From contig CM048557.1 in NCBI GenBank assembly GCA_026413225.1, positions 56,720,987 through 56,784,986 on the forward strand: a stretch of 64,000 bases of DNA, read 5' to 3'. The notes under the pieces are model-generated. The model was given only the letters and a program-made list of their open reading frames with translations. It had not been told where the DNA came from and did no database searches. The DNA is from Otis tarda (lineage: Eukaryota > Chordata > Aves > Otidiformes > Otididae). Positions 50,376 through 63,514 of this stretch are shown here, in pieces. Numbering within the stretch: position 1 is the stretch's first letter; every line of letters begins with the position of its first letter. The position numbers and the translations under genes are program-made.

Positions 50376-53300
50376 ATAGAAGAGTATCAGCCACTCAGAT
50401 ACCAAATGTAGAAAGGGACAGATAAAGAGACAGGCTGAAAACAGTGAAGACTGAATAAGTAAGTTGCTATGCTACAGTAAAGGCTATTCATGCAAGCATC
50501 GTTCAGTGGAAGGAGAGTTGAGTTGCAAGTTACTGTTGACTGACAGATGTAAAAATGTACTCCAAAAGCACTAAGCTAGATTTCAGAAAACTATCAACCT
50601 TCATTTTAAAGAACACTCATATTTGCAAAGCTTTGTGGAATAGAAAGAGTAAAATAATTAAGATAACACACGAGTGTAAGGTTTTGTGTGCGAAGACCAT
50701 CCTATGCAATCACATTTTACATATGACAACTACAGCAATGTGCACCTTGCCATCTTCTCTCTGTCTCCCTCCTCTCTTCCAAGTTCTTATGCTCCATAAA
50801 GCAAGTACGTCTGTATTCTCTGCTGAACTCTCCCAGATCACATACAAGCATACTCCCTTTAGATTCTTCCAGTTGACTCAACTGAGCTGGGGCTGAGGTA
50901 AAATTGTATTCAGCCCTCCAGGGAAAGTTCCCATTGACCATCTGATGATACCACTTCCACTGATCTGTAATGGAGGAAAATGTTCATACTACAGTTTCAT
51001 GCTTGCCTGAACAAAAATTGGTGCCATGCACAGGCTCAGGATCGTGAGAGTTTTGCAAACCACTCTGTACAAATGCATGTTTCTGAAGGCTTTCTCCAGA
51101 TACAAGACAAATGTTCTATGTGCTCTGTGCACTTATCTTCCTCTATCCTCCATATGATCAAAGCTGTTTAAGGTGAAAACAAGCATAAAAAAAAAAAAGT
51201 ACAAAAACACCCAGGGAAATTGATTTTAATCATTTTCTTTTTCTAGGTTAGATGCCACAGGAAGGTGTCCAGTACTCTGGTCAAGTGAGCAAAGCCTTTT
51301 AAATTACTCTGTCAGATACAATCCTCTTGCTTCATTTTGTCTCCTGCTGTTACTGTCTCACATGGGATTGCACACACTACAAATGCCTGGGGGACCCGTA
51401 CTCAGTTTTAAAAGCAAACAGAACTCAAACACGATGGGCACATTTTAATACCATATTTAAATGAGACCTAGATGCAGGTACATGAGCCAGCAGGTGACCA
51501 AAGATGGCACCTCAGGTTGGACAATTAGAGCCTAATAATAACAGCTAGTATTAAAGTTCCATTACTTAATTTTTTTTTTTATGGGTTTTTTCTTCCATAC
51601 TTGATGTTCACACACAATGCAACATGTAAATTTTTGTACTGCATTAGTGAGAATGTTAGGATTAATTAGAATTCATTTATGCATAATTGGATAAAAGTTG
51701 TCAAATAGCCAAAGACCAATCCTGAGCCTTACTCAGGCACGGGATTCTAATTGCAGAAAACGTTGACAGCAGAAGGAAGAACGGAGTTGTAGGATGCTGT
51801 CCACAATAAAAGTGGACATCTGCATTTCAATTAGTAATCAATAGGACACTTTCAGAAATCCAGTACTCTGGACATTACCATGAAAGCTCGTCATCTAATT
51901 CACCACCTAAAACCACTCAGCCTCTACACATGAAGTGTATTCCCAGAGGGATCCATCCAGTAGGTTTACTTGCAACACAGCCCACAGATCAGGCTCTGAC
52001 TAAAACGTGACTGGAAGGCAAAAAGGCGTCCTATTACAATCCCAAAGGACAAATATTTGAAACTCAGGTTGAATTCCTTTCTCAGATTCCTGTCTGAGAG
52101 TCAGCTCCTGATTGCAGTATTTGTACATTTCTGTAGGGCCTCATGTTTCTTCATTCCTGTGGCAATGAACCTTTGCAGTACAAGCTTTCAGCAGTATACC
52201 AATATCCAGGTAGGTCAGCTGAACACGCTCAACTTCGATGAAAGGTCCATATCCATTCAGTATGCTGTTCCATCACATTCTCTCGTTCATCACCACTCAT
52301 GATTGAAAATTTTAGCACAGATTTCCAGCAAACAAGCAAAAACTGGCAAAATAAATAATTTTTGTTTACCTTGTTCCCCTTTTGCCAGTCCCCAGACATT
52401 TGAAAATCCAATATAAAGAATAGAAAATTCCACTTAAGAAACACAGCATGAAATCTATACAATAAACTTGTAGAGAACTGTGCTGCCTTTTTCACTTAAC
52501 TTTTGCATATATTGCTCTGATCTTGCGAGGAAGCAACATAGAGTATTATTATTCACATCTTCATTAACATTATGTAAAAATATGAAAGCAGGATTTTAGT
52601 GTTCGAATAAATATTGTGTAGCTGGCATGTTACTATTACTTTGTGCTTTTGGGAAAGTGTGAGATTGCAGAACTTGCATCATATTATATTTACCAAATAT
52701 TGTAGTAATTACTGAAGTTCAGTAGCTTTTTGAGAATTTACAGTAGCATATAGGAGTTTCTCAAAAAGGAAAGTATCTGTAAGTTAGTTGCTGGCAAGAG
52801 CTGTGGCTGTCTATGCAGGAACAGAGAATATTTTTTTTTTTTTCAAAAACCTCCTTATATTTAGAATACACAATGTTATGTCACTGAATTCTGCTCTTAC
52901 CTGGACTGTAGATAAGTCTAGTCCAAAGAATGGATATAAAAATAAAAGATCTGGTGTCAGAACTTTTGGCCCAGGTAAAGAAACCTCTCCTTTCCTGGGC
53001 TTCTAAAGCATGCTTTGTAGAATAAAAAGTAGGATATACACCAGCAGCCTGTTAGATCACTAATAAAAATTTTCTAAGTGAAATGATGACACATAATACA
53101 GAATAATTTCCAGTGCTTAGAACTGAGTTGCATTTCCCTTTCCATCTGGATTAGTCTTAAAAGGACACCTATTCATGTTGGAGTTACCTATCGTCATATA
53201 AGAGCACTTTATGGAGTGAGTAAGTCTTTTCTGATTAATCCCTGTCTTTCACAGAGTTGCCAGTCAAACTGTCAGAAATCTGTTGTATGGATTTCTTCAA

Positions 53301-53582
53301 GGGAAAGTGTATTTCTTTGCCCTTCCCAGCTTTGTTTGGATAGTTGGAGCACCCTACCATCCACTGCAGAGCGCAGAGTTACCAGTGGGAAGTCCACCCT
53401 TATCCTTTTGATAAAAGGTTGTTTAGGAGCAGTACCAGACACGAACCAGAGACACACTGCAAGTTACAAAAGCAGAGCATTTGGGGGTAAGTATAACACT
53501 TGGAGAGACTGAACAATAACAAAAGTAAAAGTGAACCATGTTGTTATGTAATAAAGCTTAGCACTTTTCATGAGTTAAGGAT
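50376..53582. other. AT-rich non-coding stretch
   Basis: No supported gene. The frame at 50555-50896 (+, 113 codons) lacks a domain and splice context. A homeodomain-core cluster (GGATTAATTAGAATTC, then TTATGCATAATTGG) lies at about 51659-51691 and could be regulatory, but I see too little to call it. Poly-A or poly-T runs are near 51187, 51570 and 52831. The frame at 53216-53512 (+) has no recognised domain. Confidence 0.5.
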
Positions 53583-53699
53583 TACTATTTGCACATTAAA
53601 AATAGAGAAGACCACAGAGACCACTAAAGCTGGGATTAGAATGTGTAAAGCCCTGAATCCCAGATCTCGCCTTCAACCACTAAACCACATCTTCTATAG
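53583..53699 (-). mobile_element. Ancient MIR-type fragment
   Basis: Read as given, TTTGCACATTAAAAATAGAG, then ACCACAGAGACCACTAAAGC, then TGGGATTAGAATGTGTAAAG and CTTCAACCACTAAACCAC track the complement of MIR (ATTTTACAGATGAGGAAAC, GAGGTTAAGTGAC, GCTGGGATTCGAACCCAGG, TTAACCACTATGC). The element therefore lies in minus orientation, with its 5' end near 53699. Confidence 0.6.
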
Positions 53700-53904
53700 T
53701 TAGACCTTTTTTTAAGTCATGGAGCTGCTTATTACTCAACCTTCTGCAAGTACTTAAGCACCCTGCTGAATCAAGCCCCACCTCCTGGAGACTAAATCCC
53801 ACAGTTCTTACTTAGGCATTTATCCTTTGCAATCATGTAACTGGAATCTGTCTACAGTAAAACATATCGTTTTTTCTGCACTGGAAAAATAAAGTCACTG
53901 GACC

Positions 53905-54026
53905 TTCCAGAGTTCATAGCTGTGATTTGTAGTGTGTCACTCCAGTTTAAAGCCAGAATAACTCCACTGCACTCAGAACAATTGCACTGTTTAAAAGTGG
54001 GAGTAGTGTAACAGAGAATCAGGCCC
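53905..54026. mobile_element. Palindromic MITE-like ancient repeat, copy 4
   Basis: This is one of the two fullest copies of the family. CACTCCAGTTTAAAGCCAGA then ATAACTCCACTG form the left half. GCACTGTTTAAAAGTGGGAG then TAGTGTAACAGAGAATCAGG and CCC form the right half. The halves are imperfect reverse complements, and the right terminus (GAGAATCAGGCCC) matches the expected family end. The left terminus is decayed, so that border is approximate. The MIR-type fragment at 53583-53699 lies about 200 bases away. Confidence 0.6.
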
Positions 54027-57000
54027 AAAGTCCTCAGTCAAATGTCCATGCAGTCTTGATGAGAATATCATGCTTTTTCACCATAATGTGTTTGGTATTG
54101 CTACCACTGCCCTGCTGCTTTCTGAGGTACATGTAAGATACATAGACATTTAAGAGGCATAGACAATTCCACTGAGAACCAGGCCATGCAGTTCTTTTCC
54201 ATTTGATTGTATTTGATTTGCAAGAAATAATATATTAACTTGTATTAAATAATTATCCACAAGCTGGAGCCTGGTCCTAAGACTCTGACATATGAGTTTC
54301 TAGTCATGCTTAGCTGGCTATAATTTTTCATCTGGAAGGTATCTTCACTACGAAAGCTAGATGAACGGGTTATTTTATGTTAGATCTCCAATGAATATCC
54401 ATCATTGGCTCTAAAGAAAGAAATAAAGAAAATGTATTGGCTCATGTAGAGTTTGTCTTTCACACCTCCATTTACTCAAGAGCCATTTGAAGTTCTCTTT
54501 GTGTCTGCTCAGATAAATGGCCAGCTGGCTCTAATGCATAATGCATGCATTGTGGCAGGAGCAGGGGTATTTGGTAACCACATGTGTGATGACTTGTGTG
54601 AGATCCAGTTACCTGCATGTTCATGCTGCATTAGTTTGTTAGCCCTCTGCATCTCTGCTGTCCACAGTATGTAGCACACTGAGAAGCCCAGAGTCGTTGA
54701 AAGGATAGTTTTGACCTCTTTTATCTGCTTGCTGGGGCAATGGTAAACAAGTTTAAACTCTCTACTATTCCAGGGTCTCTTAAACTGGGCAAGCAACAGA
54801 TTTCATTTAATATGGATGGCTACAGAGACAGTGTTTTGCCATACTGTTTCTTCAATATGTTAACTCACTATCTGGGGCCACAGAGTGGTTGCCAGTTAAA
54901 TCTTGCCTAATAGGTAGACTTGCAGTATCATGGAAGAGCTTTCTGTATTAAAGATCTTCCAGTTAACTACCCTCTTAGTTGCACCCTAAGGTGCTGATCT
55001 GCCATCTCCCTGTTAACCCATTTCAGCTGAAATTCACTGGTAAGCTCAAAATGTATGCTTCTGCAGACTTGTGTAGAAGACCATGCACTGTTGCAATGTT
55101 AAATGAAGAAGTGCAGAGCTCTGAATTGGATCAATATAGATGAGGAGAGTAATCACTGTAGTATATTCTGACTTTTCCCAGATTTGAAGAAGCCTTTCCT
55201 TGATCAGCATCTTTGGCTCAAGATGTTGAAGGAAAGGTATGTAACAGACCCCAGAGGTAGGCAGAGGTGATAGAAATGATATGCTTGGTCCAGGTTAGTT
55301 GCAGATACACAGTTCTCTAATGTCTGGAAACTTGTTCATGGACCCCTCATTCAGCCTTCCATCCCCTAAGTCTCATCTTGCTCTCAGTTACTTTTGCTGA
55401 CATAACCATCATGGTTTACACCATACCTTATCACAGAAACTCTACAGAGGAGGAAATGGGAAGGGGAAAAAAAAGGCAAATGCTACCTCCTTGGCCACAG
55501 GATCTCTGCCCAAAGCTGCTCTTGCAGCTACCATGGCAAGCAGGTGACTTTGCGTTCCTATGGCATTGCTCTGGGTGCAGGAAGCTGCCCTGCTCCTGCC
55601 CTCCTCATCTCTTGGGCAAACACCATTCTCTCATCACACCACCATGCATGGTGTTGTGGGAGGCAGTCTCAATGCTGTTTTGCACTTAGCACTGTCTGTC
55701 TGGGGCAAATGGAATCAGAGATAAATAAGCTAAAAGTCTAAAACTGTGGATGGGGTGCTGTCCCATTTTCTGCTGAATTATGAGCTCATGGAAGAGCTGC
55801 CATTAACTTTGGTGCACCTAAAGGACAACAGTCTTGTGCACCCTTGGGCCAAGCAAGTTCTCCCAAGTACCAAAGGAGAAAATCAGACCCAGGAAGAGGA
55901 CATTTGAATTTGTCATCTGCCTCATAAAACAAAATGAAGCAGCAGCTGAACTCTTGTAAGATTATAAACAGGTTGTCACATCCTTTTCTAAACACACAAT
56001 ACATGGCAGATCTCCCCCAGCACCACCCCCGCCCACACAGACACACACACTTGATCCGTGAGCGGTTTTGAAAATTTGGGCGGTAGAAACGTTTGTCACA
56101 CCCACAAGCTATAACTGAAAGAGGGGAATGGGAGAAAAGCCATCCATTTTGGCTTTGTGCTAAATTATCAGCTTCTTGGCTTCATGCCAGCTCAGCCAGC
56201 TTATAATAATAACTGGCTCCGGGCCAAGGCTTTTTAGAGTGAGAGAGTGAGCACACTGCTTTCTCTTTCTTCAAAAATATTTGTTAATAGTCTCTATATT
56301 ACTCATAATCTGTGTAGCTTAATTAAATGAAAATGTCTATTTTAACTTCCCTCCTAACTGAAAACTGGAGGTGAGATCAAACTATTGGGAGTCCAGAATC
56401 AGCCTGGATTTCAAACACGAGACATCGCAGGGACTATTTGTAGCTGGCTTTCTGGTTAGGGTCCCTGCTACCCAGAGACCCGAACACAAACACTCACAGT
56501 TTGTTCGTGGATGGCATGAAAACAAGAAAAAAGACAAAAATCTACGATGAAAATCTACTGTTACATTGAACCATGTCTTGAACCTTGGCCTGTTATCCCT
56601 GAAGATATACCACAGATCTCTACACGATATGGTACACTTTAAGAGGATTGCCTTTATCTGAGAGACAGAGTTATGATGATGCCTGACATGATATCTCTCT
56701 AATTTTAATATGAATCCAGCCAAACTACATTCCTAATGGCAAGGGCTGAAGGGGAAGCAAAATTCCTCTAATTCAAAGGAGTGTATAAGAACTGTCAGGT
56801 CTCACTTACCTAAATTCTGTTTCCTCTGGTCTCTTTGTTGGTATTATTACTATTATTAAAACCCTTAGAGATGACCCGCTGTGACTGTATAAAAAGCCCC
56901 TCATGCATCTGAGGTGCAACCACAAATAATAACAGTAAGTGTAAGCAAAGCAGAAATCATATTTCATGCCTTTTGAACATAAAACACAGCAAAAAGAAAA

Positions 57001-57784
57001 AGAACATATATAAAAGAGGCTTCCATTAAGTTGCAGGAAGAACTCCCAATGTTAATGTAATGATAGATGAGCTTACTGGATATTTTTATTAATGTCTTAC
57101 AACTTGTTCCTTTTTCAGATTAGCTAATATTTTATCTTCCTCCTGCAGTGCAAACGATGGTCCTAAAAATTGTCTGTGTACAAAAGTCCCTCTCGGGTTT
57201 TTATAGTTATCCATTGTTATAATTTGTATTAGATATTAAATCTATTATTGCCCTATGCTGACCTGCAGTAAACCTGTTAAGAAGCGTGTTAGAGATACAT
57301 CAAGAAGAGGGTGAAGTTCAGTTCATGCTGGACATGTACCCAAATCCCTGGATGTTGAATCTTGTTATCACTGACCTTCCTTAAGCTTTTTTTTTGTAGC
57401 CAAAAGCTGCCTAATTGGGCTGCAAACCGTTCAAGAACAGTTTTTATCTTCAAATTTCCAGCACCTCTTGTTTTCTTTCTTCTTTTACAGTATTTTTAGC
57501 CCTTCTGCTTTGGGGGCTGTCACTGAGGGGATGATGATATCACAGGAGGCATTCAGCACTTCACAAGATTAGGTCTCTGGTCCTTGCCAAAAATTGGAAG
57601 GAGTTGAAGACTCAGAAAAAGATAATAAAACTTCCTTCCCTGAAATTGGGCAGATACACAGCAAGCTGAGCTGCAGCTGCCATAATACCTTCCTTTATTG
57701 TCATTTCATTCTCCTTATTTATGACTTAAATTTTTTGGATCCTGTCAGACACCATGAATGTCAAGATCACTGGGGTGCAGACTA
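54027..57784. other. Non-coding stretch
   Basis: No gene is supported. A block at about 56190-56345 holds TTATAATAATAACTGG, AATATTTGTTAATAG and TTAATTAAATG cores and might be regulatory, but it is not strong enough for its own call. A short CACAC run is at about 56036-56050. The frames at 55378-55741 (+), 55786-56046 (-) and 56382-56723 (-) lack domain features. T-rich runs occur near 57388. Confidence 0.5.
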
Positions 57785-57875
57785 TTTTCTTTGTTATTTG
57801 TACAGTGCCTTGCAGAATGGGGTTCTAATTCTTGATTACCCTGTACAAACCAATGCACTATAAAAATACCAGCAG
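57785..57875 (+). mobile_element. Ancient LINE/SINE 3'-tail remnant
   Basis: TTGTACAGTGCCTTGCAGAA followed by TGGGGTTCTAATTCTTGA, and ending in CACTATAAAAATACCAG, resembles the old amniote repeat end TGTACAGCGCCTAGCACAATGGGG...CACTACCGTAATACAAATAAT. It is the sister of the fragment at 36640-36715 and is somewhat better preserved. Confidence 0.5.
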
Positions 57876-60499
57876 TAATCATAACATAGGAGTGTGAATT
57901 GTTTTCAATTTCAGAAAAGTTCATGTCCCATTATTGGTCAAATTTATACAAGGTTCTTATCTTAACTGGAAAAAATTAATCCATTTCCAGTGGGCAAATA
58001 GCACAAAAGAGTGTGTGCATTCTTCGGATGTAAGGACAGAGAAGTGTGATGATAGTCCTTAAGATACGACTGATAAATTTCATTTTCTGTAGTTTCTCTA
58101 GAAATCTCATTATTTTCATCTTTTCTGTTAAAACGTCAGCTGACAGGTAGGCCCTGAGCCATGGAGGATTTATACTAAGAAGTTGACTCCCAGGTGAAAC
58201 TGGATGCTTCACTCTAGTGGAAATCTCTCTTTTTTATAGACTGTAGGATGCCTTGTGACTACTTTGTGCAAAAGTTGGAGCGTTTCTAGATTCAAATGCA
58301 AGAAGCACTTTCGAAACTGGCCTGCTCCTTTATAGTGCAGTTGATTAACAGTGGCAGAGAGCAGATGCTATGTGTTCTTTGGTAAAGGAGCACCCACGGT
58401 GGAAAGGTAGAGCCTGGGTGCCAGGCTCTCCAAGGCATAAAGTGCAAAGGCTGTCCTGCAGCAGAGTGCACTGGGTTGGCAAAGGCTTTGTGTGGGGAAG
58501 CCTCAGAAAGCCTGAGGTGCTCCTGGGATACTTATGGGGGACAGTGATCACATCCAGGCCTCCTGGCACAGCTCCCATGGCGGCGTAAGTTAAGAGAACC
58601 AGTTCTGAGAGAGAAGTGAGTGCACAGGACTCTCAATGCAGAAACTGCTATTCCAGTGGTGGCTTGTGCTCATTATATAGTGTGAGATCACAAATAGAAG
58701 TTTTCACACTTGCCCATCTGCCACCAACTGACTCTAAAGAGCTGGTGAATCATACACTTAAAAGAGGGCGAATTTTTCCCCACTGCCATTGGAATGTGTT
58801 TTGAAATTAAATATGCACAGTACAAAAGCTGAATAACAAGGTTGTGCTGATCACACCAGACACTGTGTATAATGCTACAGACATGAGGGTCAGGGGTCTA
58901 GGCCAAGACCATGGCCCTTAGTCACGGCATCAATGAAAGCTGATTCTTCCTTCCCCTTGGTGTCCCCTTCCATGTCTGAAGAGACTATTGAAAGAAAGAT
59001 TTCTTTGAGAGGAGCCAAGGGAAAGAAGAAGGGGAGGGGGAGAGGGTTAAATAACCTAAATATGGTGAAAAAATATTATTTTTGTGCTTGCATATGGTAT
59101 GTTTTTTTCTCTATCTATATGCATACATTTTCCATTTGCTATTTGTAATTATGGCTTTGGCTTTACAATGTATTCATCAGTGACACTGTGATCCTTTTGT
59201 TCTGCTGCATATTAAAATGGTTCAGAAGACAGATTCAAAAGGTCTCAGGTTCCCAAGAAGGAACATAATAGCGGTAATGCATGGCAAGAACAGTTTCTGC
59301 TTTCTGCAAAACAGGAATAAATAAGGGAGCTATTGCATTACACTTTGTGTACAGTACTGTACTTTTTGTCAAAGTGTTAGACAGATTCTTATCCATTGCA
59401 AATACTAGTTCTTAACCTGATTTATGTCTTGAAATAATTTTTAAGGTTCTCTGTGCTTACAATGGAAACCAGGCAGAATTTATAGAAGAATTATAAGCAC
59501 ATTCTTTTTGTGAAGAGCAATGTTAATATGATCATCTTGGTCATTCAGAAAAAAAAAAGAAAAAAAAAAGGATGAAGGAATGTTTTTGTTTTTCATTCCC
59601 ACTTTAAAAGCAAGTTTTCTTTGGGTGTGACTAATCTACATGAAGTATAACTGTATCCATTAACCATTGTAGGTTTGTGCAATATGTGACAGCTGTTTGA
59701 CCCTGTCACTAAAGTCCCTCTTGCCATGGAAAAGAGAAAGGACTATGTTGCAGTGAAGATAAAACGCCCTTTATTCACACTGTTGGACAGAATCAGACTC
59801 CTTGGTTCTCTGGTTGCCAGAGAGACTGTGTACCCTATGCATCTGTATGTCATCACAAAAATCTTTCCAACCCCTGACCTGTATAGCCCAGTTGTGGTAG
59901 GAAACAAGTACACTACAGATGTCAGATCTCAGCTGCCCCTGCACTCAACTTTCCCTCAGCTATGCTACCTGATTCTCTGGAAACATGATGCCAGCATCCA
60001 GGCTTAAGGTGAGATTCATCTACGTCACAAATGAGGGAGCAGCCATGAACACATCTGCATCGCACAGGCTCTACTATGTGAGTAATATTTGTGTGATGTG
60101 TTCATACCTACCTCAGTAAGCCTTGTGCAGTGGTGGGAGAATAGTCAAGTGTTCATCCAAAAATCAGTGTCTGACTGTTACTTTTACAATCTTTTCACAT
60201 AAGCACATGACTAAACTGTGTCTAAGCTGTCAGACAGTTATCAGTGTCTGAATGAGAATACCTCAGCTTGCCTTCACACCTACTACGTTCAAAATTGGAG
60301 GTAGTATTGCAAAATCAGTAGGACACTGAAGCTAATTTTCTTCATTAAGAAATACCAGCTGATGTGCCCATAAGGGCTATCCTGCCTGCAGGACTTTGTA
60401 TCTTTGGACAGGTACAGGAGTGGGTTTAAAATATACCAACTTATTCCATGCTAACTGGACTGCCTGTAAGTGACTCTGAACCACACCATGGAGACATGA
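57876..60499. other. Non-coding stretch
   Basis: No supported gene. A GC-richer patch at about 58370-58600 carries short frames on both strands without domains. A purine-rich tract (AAGGGAAAGAAGAAGGGG) is at about 59018-59040, and A runs are near 59550-59570. The 93-codon frame at 59726-60007 (+) is not recognisable. An 11-bp inverted repeat (ATGAACACATC / GATGTGTTCAT) lies at 60045-60055 and 60095-60105 with a 39-base spacer. Confidence 0.5.
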
Positions 60500-60600
60500 C
60501 TTTAGGACTGCTGGTCTTCAGTTTCTCATCCATAAAACAAACTCAAGTAATTCGTCCTGAGTCTCATTTCTTGTTGACCTAATCATATTAAAAGCAGTGA
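60500..60600 (+). mobile_element. Possible MIR-type fragment
   Basis: CTTCAGTTTCTCATCCATAA followed by AACAAACTCAAGTAATTCGT resembles the MIR core CCTCAGTTTCCTCATCTGTAAAATGGGGATAATAAT. The rest is too diverged to be sure. Confidence 0.4.
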
Positions 60601-62670
60601 CAGCATTTGATGAGTGTTCCATGTTAGTAATTATTTCAGGAAATAATAAATATTCTGTCAATTATTTGTTCCTTACCATGCAAAAGCAAGTGATTTGTCC
60701 CACCCCTTCATTTTCCAGGCCATACAAATCTGGAATTGATGAAATCAAACAAAAAACATAAAAAGTATCCAAAGAAATATGAGGAAAAGATGGGCTCGGC
60801 TGGCAAATGTAGGTGTGTTGCTCTTAAATATTGCAGACTCTAAAGTACTTAAGCACATGCCACATTTTAACAACATGGGTGTCCTTGCTGACTTCAGTAA
60901 GACCTTTAACTTATTTGTCTTCTTTGGGGACTCTAAAGATCAGGACCACACTTACCATGTGGCATTCATGTTTAGGACAGTGAGAAACAAGTAAAAAATG
61001 TGTTTTCTTAATTCCTCTTCTTTATGTTTCTTTGGAATATAGCTGCTATGGATGTTTATGGTTATGTGAAGATAATGTTGGCTATATACCATTGACATTA
61101 TGGTTAAATAATTAATGTTGTCTCAGTTGCTAGTAACTTGCTGTTATTCACTCTCATTGTGAGTTTATTTCCTTCCCAAGGAAAATTTGGACACATCTCT
61201 GAAATAAGAATTGCTAAGTGATTTTTTAAAGTATTATTTCTGGTAGCCTCACTTGTGCCTTTTTCTGCTGATAGTACAGCTATCTAGGACGAAAAGCATT
61301 TGCCCAGTGTTCAGAGCTGTGAAGGATAAAAGCCAGCTAACCAAAAAATCTTTCTAATTTCCCCCACCTCAACCTCCTCTCTTCCTCACACATTCAGCTT
61401 CTTTTATCTTTTTCTCTATCAGCCTGGCTTATATCTGCCCCTGAAACACTTGCGTAGGAAAGACAAATTGATATTAACCCTTCACCATTAAGGTAAAAGT
61501 GATGTCTTTGATGTACTAACATGTCTATGCTCAGGCAAACTTCACACAGCTTGGAGAACATGTAATTAAGTGAATGCAATCTTTCCAAACAAGCTCTTTC
61601 CTTCTGTCTTTTATAAATCAGCAATGCTTTTTCATATATCCCTACTTTTCAATGATGTGTTTGAGGGAGGATAAGTTGGATATGGTGCTTTTGTGAGGAT
61701 ATTGCTCAAATCTCTTTTAGCTACAAGGTTCTGCCTTGCACAAAGGTAGGAGAAGGACGATCAGCTTACTTGTGGTATTTTACCGAGACCTAGTTTTCCT
61801 TCAATTCTACACAGCTCTTACTTGGAATAGGAAGTATGGAGAGACTGTTGGCACACACTGATGCTCAGCAGCACCTCACCTCAGTGACTCCTGCAAGAAC
61901 AGGAGGTGGGAGGCACTGACTTCATGGTGTCTTGCCTGTGAAAAAATTAGCTCCTTCTCCAACCCCTGGAGTTCCCACAGGCTCTGCTGCTCAAAACATA
62001 ACTGACTGAGGTGGAGGTATGATACTCGGGCATAGCACATGGCCTTTTGAGAGCTTGGTCTGTGACTTGCCCTGTACATACACGAAGATCTACATTCATT
62101 CTGCTCATACTGAGCATCACTGAGCCTGAAGAAATCAAATGCTGATAGGTAGGATAGAACAGAGCTCATCGTTTTGCTGATACATCATGTCCCAAAGTAT
62201 GGCCAGAGTAAGTGTATCTCCGCACTTCAACTCCCCTTTGTAAGTTTGCTGGTGAGTAAATGCTCGTTCTCTTTACCCTCTAAAAAAAAACTTTGCTGCT
62301 TTGTCTTCTGCTCTTTAGTATGCTTATGGTTCAACAACATCACTATGAGTCACACAATTTATCTATGGCTGCAACGTCCTTGAATGCTTTGCTATCACCA
62401 ACCTATGTAGGACGTTTCTTTGAGTTGTCTTATGACGTCTTTGGAGAAATTTCACATTTGCAATAGTCTTCCACAGTGGTACATTGGTAGCTTTAATTTG
62501 AGTGGACATATATGAACAGGTGTTGAGTAATCTTTGCTGTAAACAACAGTTGAAGGAGTTCCAAGAAGAGAGATAGGTGAGAATAAGGGGTACTGTTAAA
62601 ATCTTTTAAGGCGTTTAAAAAAGTACTCTTCTCAAATAAGGCATTTCATAATTTCCTGACATGGAAATTA
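60601..62670. other. AT-rich non-coding stretch
   Basis: No gene or recognisable repeat is supported. The short frames at 60779-60994 (+), 61394-61624 (-) and 61876-62169 (-) have no domain signature. Confidence 0.5.
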
Positions 62671-62673
62671 TTG

Positions 62674-62732
62674 TCTTGGAAAAGTACTGCCCCAAGTACA
62701 AGAGATGTACCTGGGGCAGTACTTTTCCAAGA
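62674..62732. repeat. Near-perfect inverted repeat, 27-bp arms with a 5-base loop
   Basis: The left arm (62674-62700) starts TCTTGGAAAAGTACTGCCCC and ends AAGTACA. The loop is AGAGA (62701-62705). The right arm (62706-62732) starts TGTACCTGGGGCAGTACTTT and ends TCCAAGA. The arms pair at 26 of 27 positions; the single mismatch becomes a G-U pair in RNA from one strand. Similarity stops abruptly at both ends, which suggests a local inverted duplication, for example by replication template switching. A transcribed hairpin is possible, but the total stem is shorter than a typical miRNA precursor. Confidence 0.95.
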
Positions 62733-63514
62733 GATGGAATCTGATATTTCCTCTGATCCTCTCTTGCTGTGTAGGGCTTTCCATTTATGGAGAGAAATAA
62801 GATCCACAGTCATTTGAGATAAGAATTTTGGGGTCTCCAGGATGCCTTTAAATGGAAGTCAGAAAAATAATAAACTGAGGGAAAAAAATTATGCTTATTT
62901 ATCACTTTAACTGTTGGAGGCATGCATAATAACAATCTTCTACAGCAAAGGAGAATTCATGTAGTTTGGTGGAACAGATTGAGAGGTAGAAGTGGTTCCC
63001 TCAGTGTTAATGGGAAGAGTGCAGAGTTGTGAAATGGGACAGAAACTCAGAAATGCAACAATGCAACATGCAGAAGAACATACGAAACTGCAATAAAAGA
63101 GCTGCCATGTTCGACCTTCTTGCAGTTTGAAGCTGATCATCTTAATGTGTGTGAAGTTTGGAAACATTAAGTACTAGAAAAATGTAAAATATTCTTATAA
63201 TCATGTCTGCTGCCTAGAGAAACTGCTGTGAAGAGTTTCTCATTACTGATATTTGGAGAGGTTAGTGATAGGAATGACTGTGGGATGAGTAATAAGTAAA
63301 AATATCCACTTAGACTGATTCAAACCAATATGAATTATGCCTGAGTCAATAATGAGTGTAGGATTAGGCATACTGGACTTATTTTTCCTCTCACTTACAA
63401 CACTGAAAATTAAAATTAATTCAATAGACTACATACCACTAGTATAAGTGGAAGCACCTACTTTCAGTCTGTAAGATCCATATTAAGGAAGAAGCTCTGT
63501 TTTGTAGCTAGGTT
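62733..63514. other. AT-rich non-coding stretch
   Basis: No supported gene or recognisable repeat. Confidence 0.5.

Noticed and set aside
59726-60007. A 93-codon plus-strand frame
   Set aside because: The peptide is not recognisable and there is no promoter, splice or polyadenylation context.
62674-62732. Intrinsic transcription terminator or CRISPR-like repeat
   Set aside because: The hairpin has no following U-tract and there is no array of spaced repeats; the window is vertebrate nuclear DNA.
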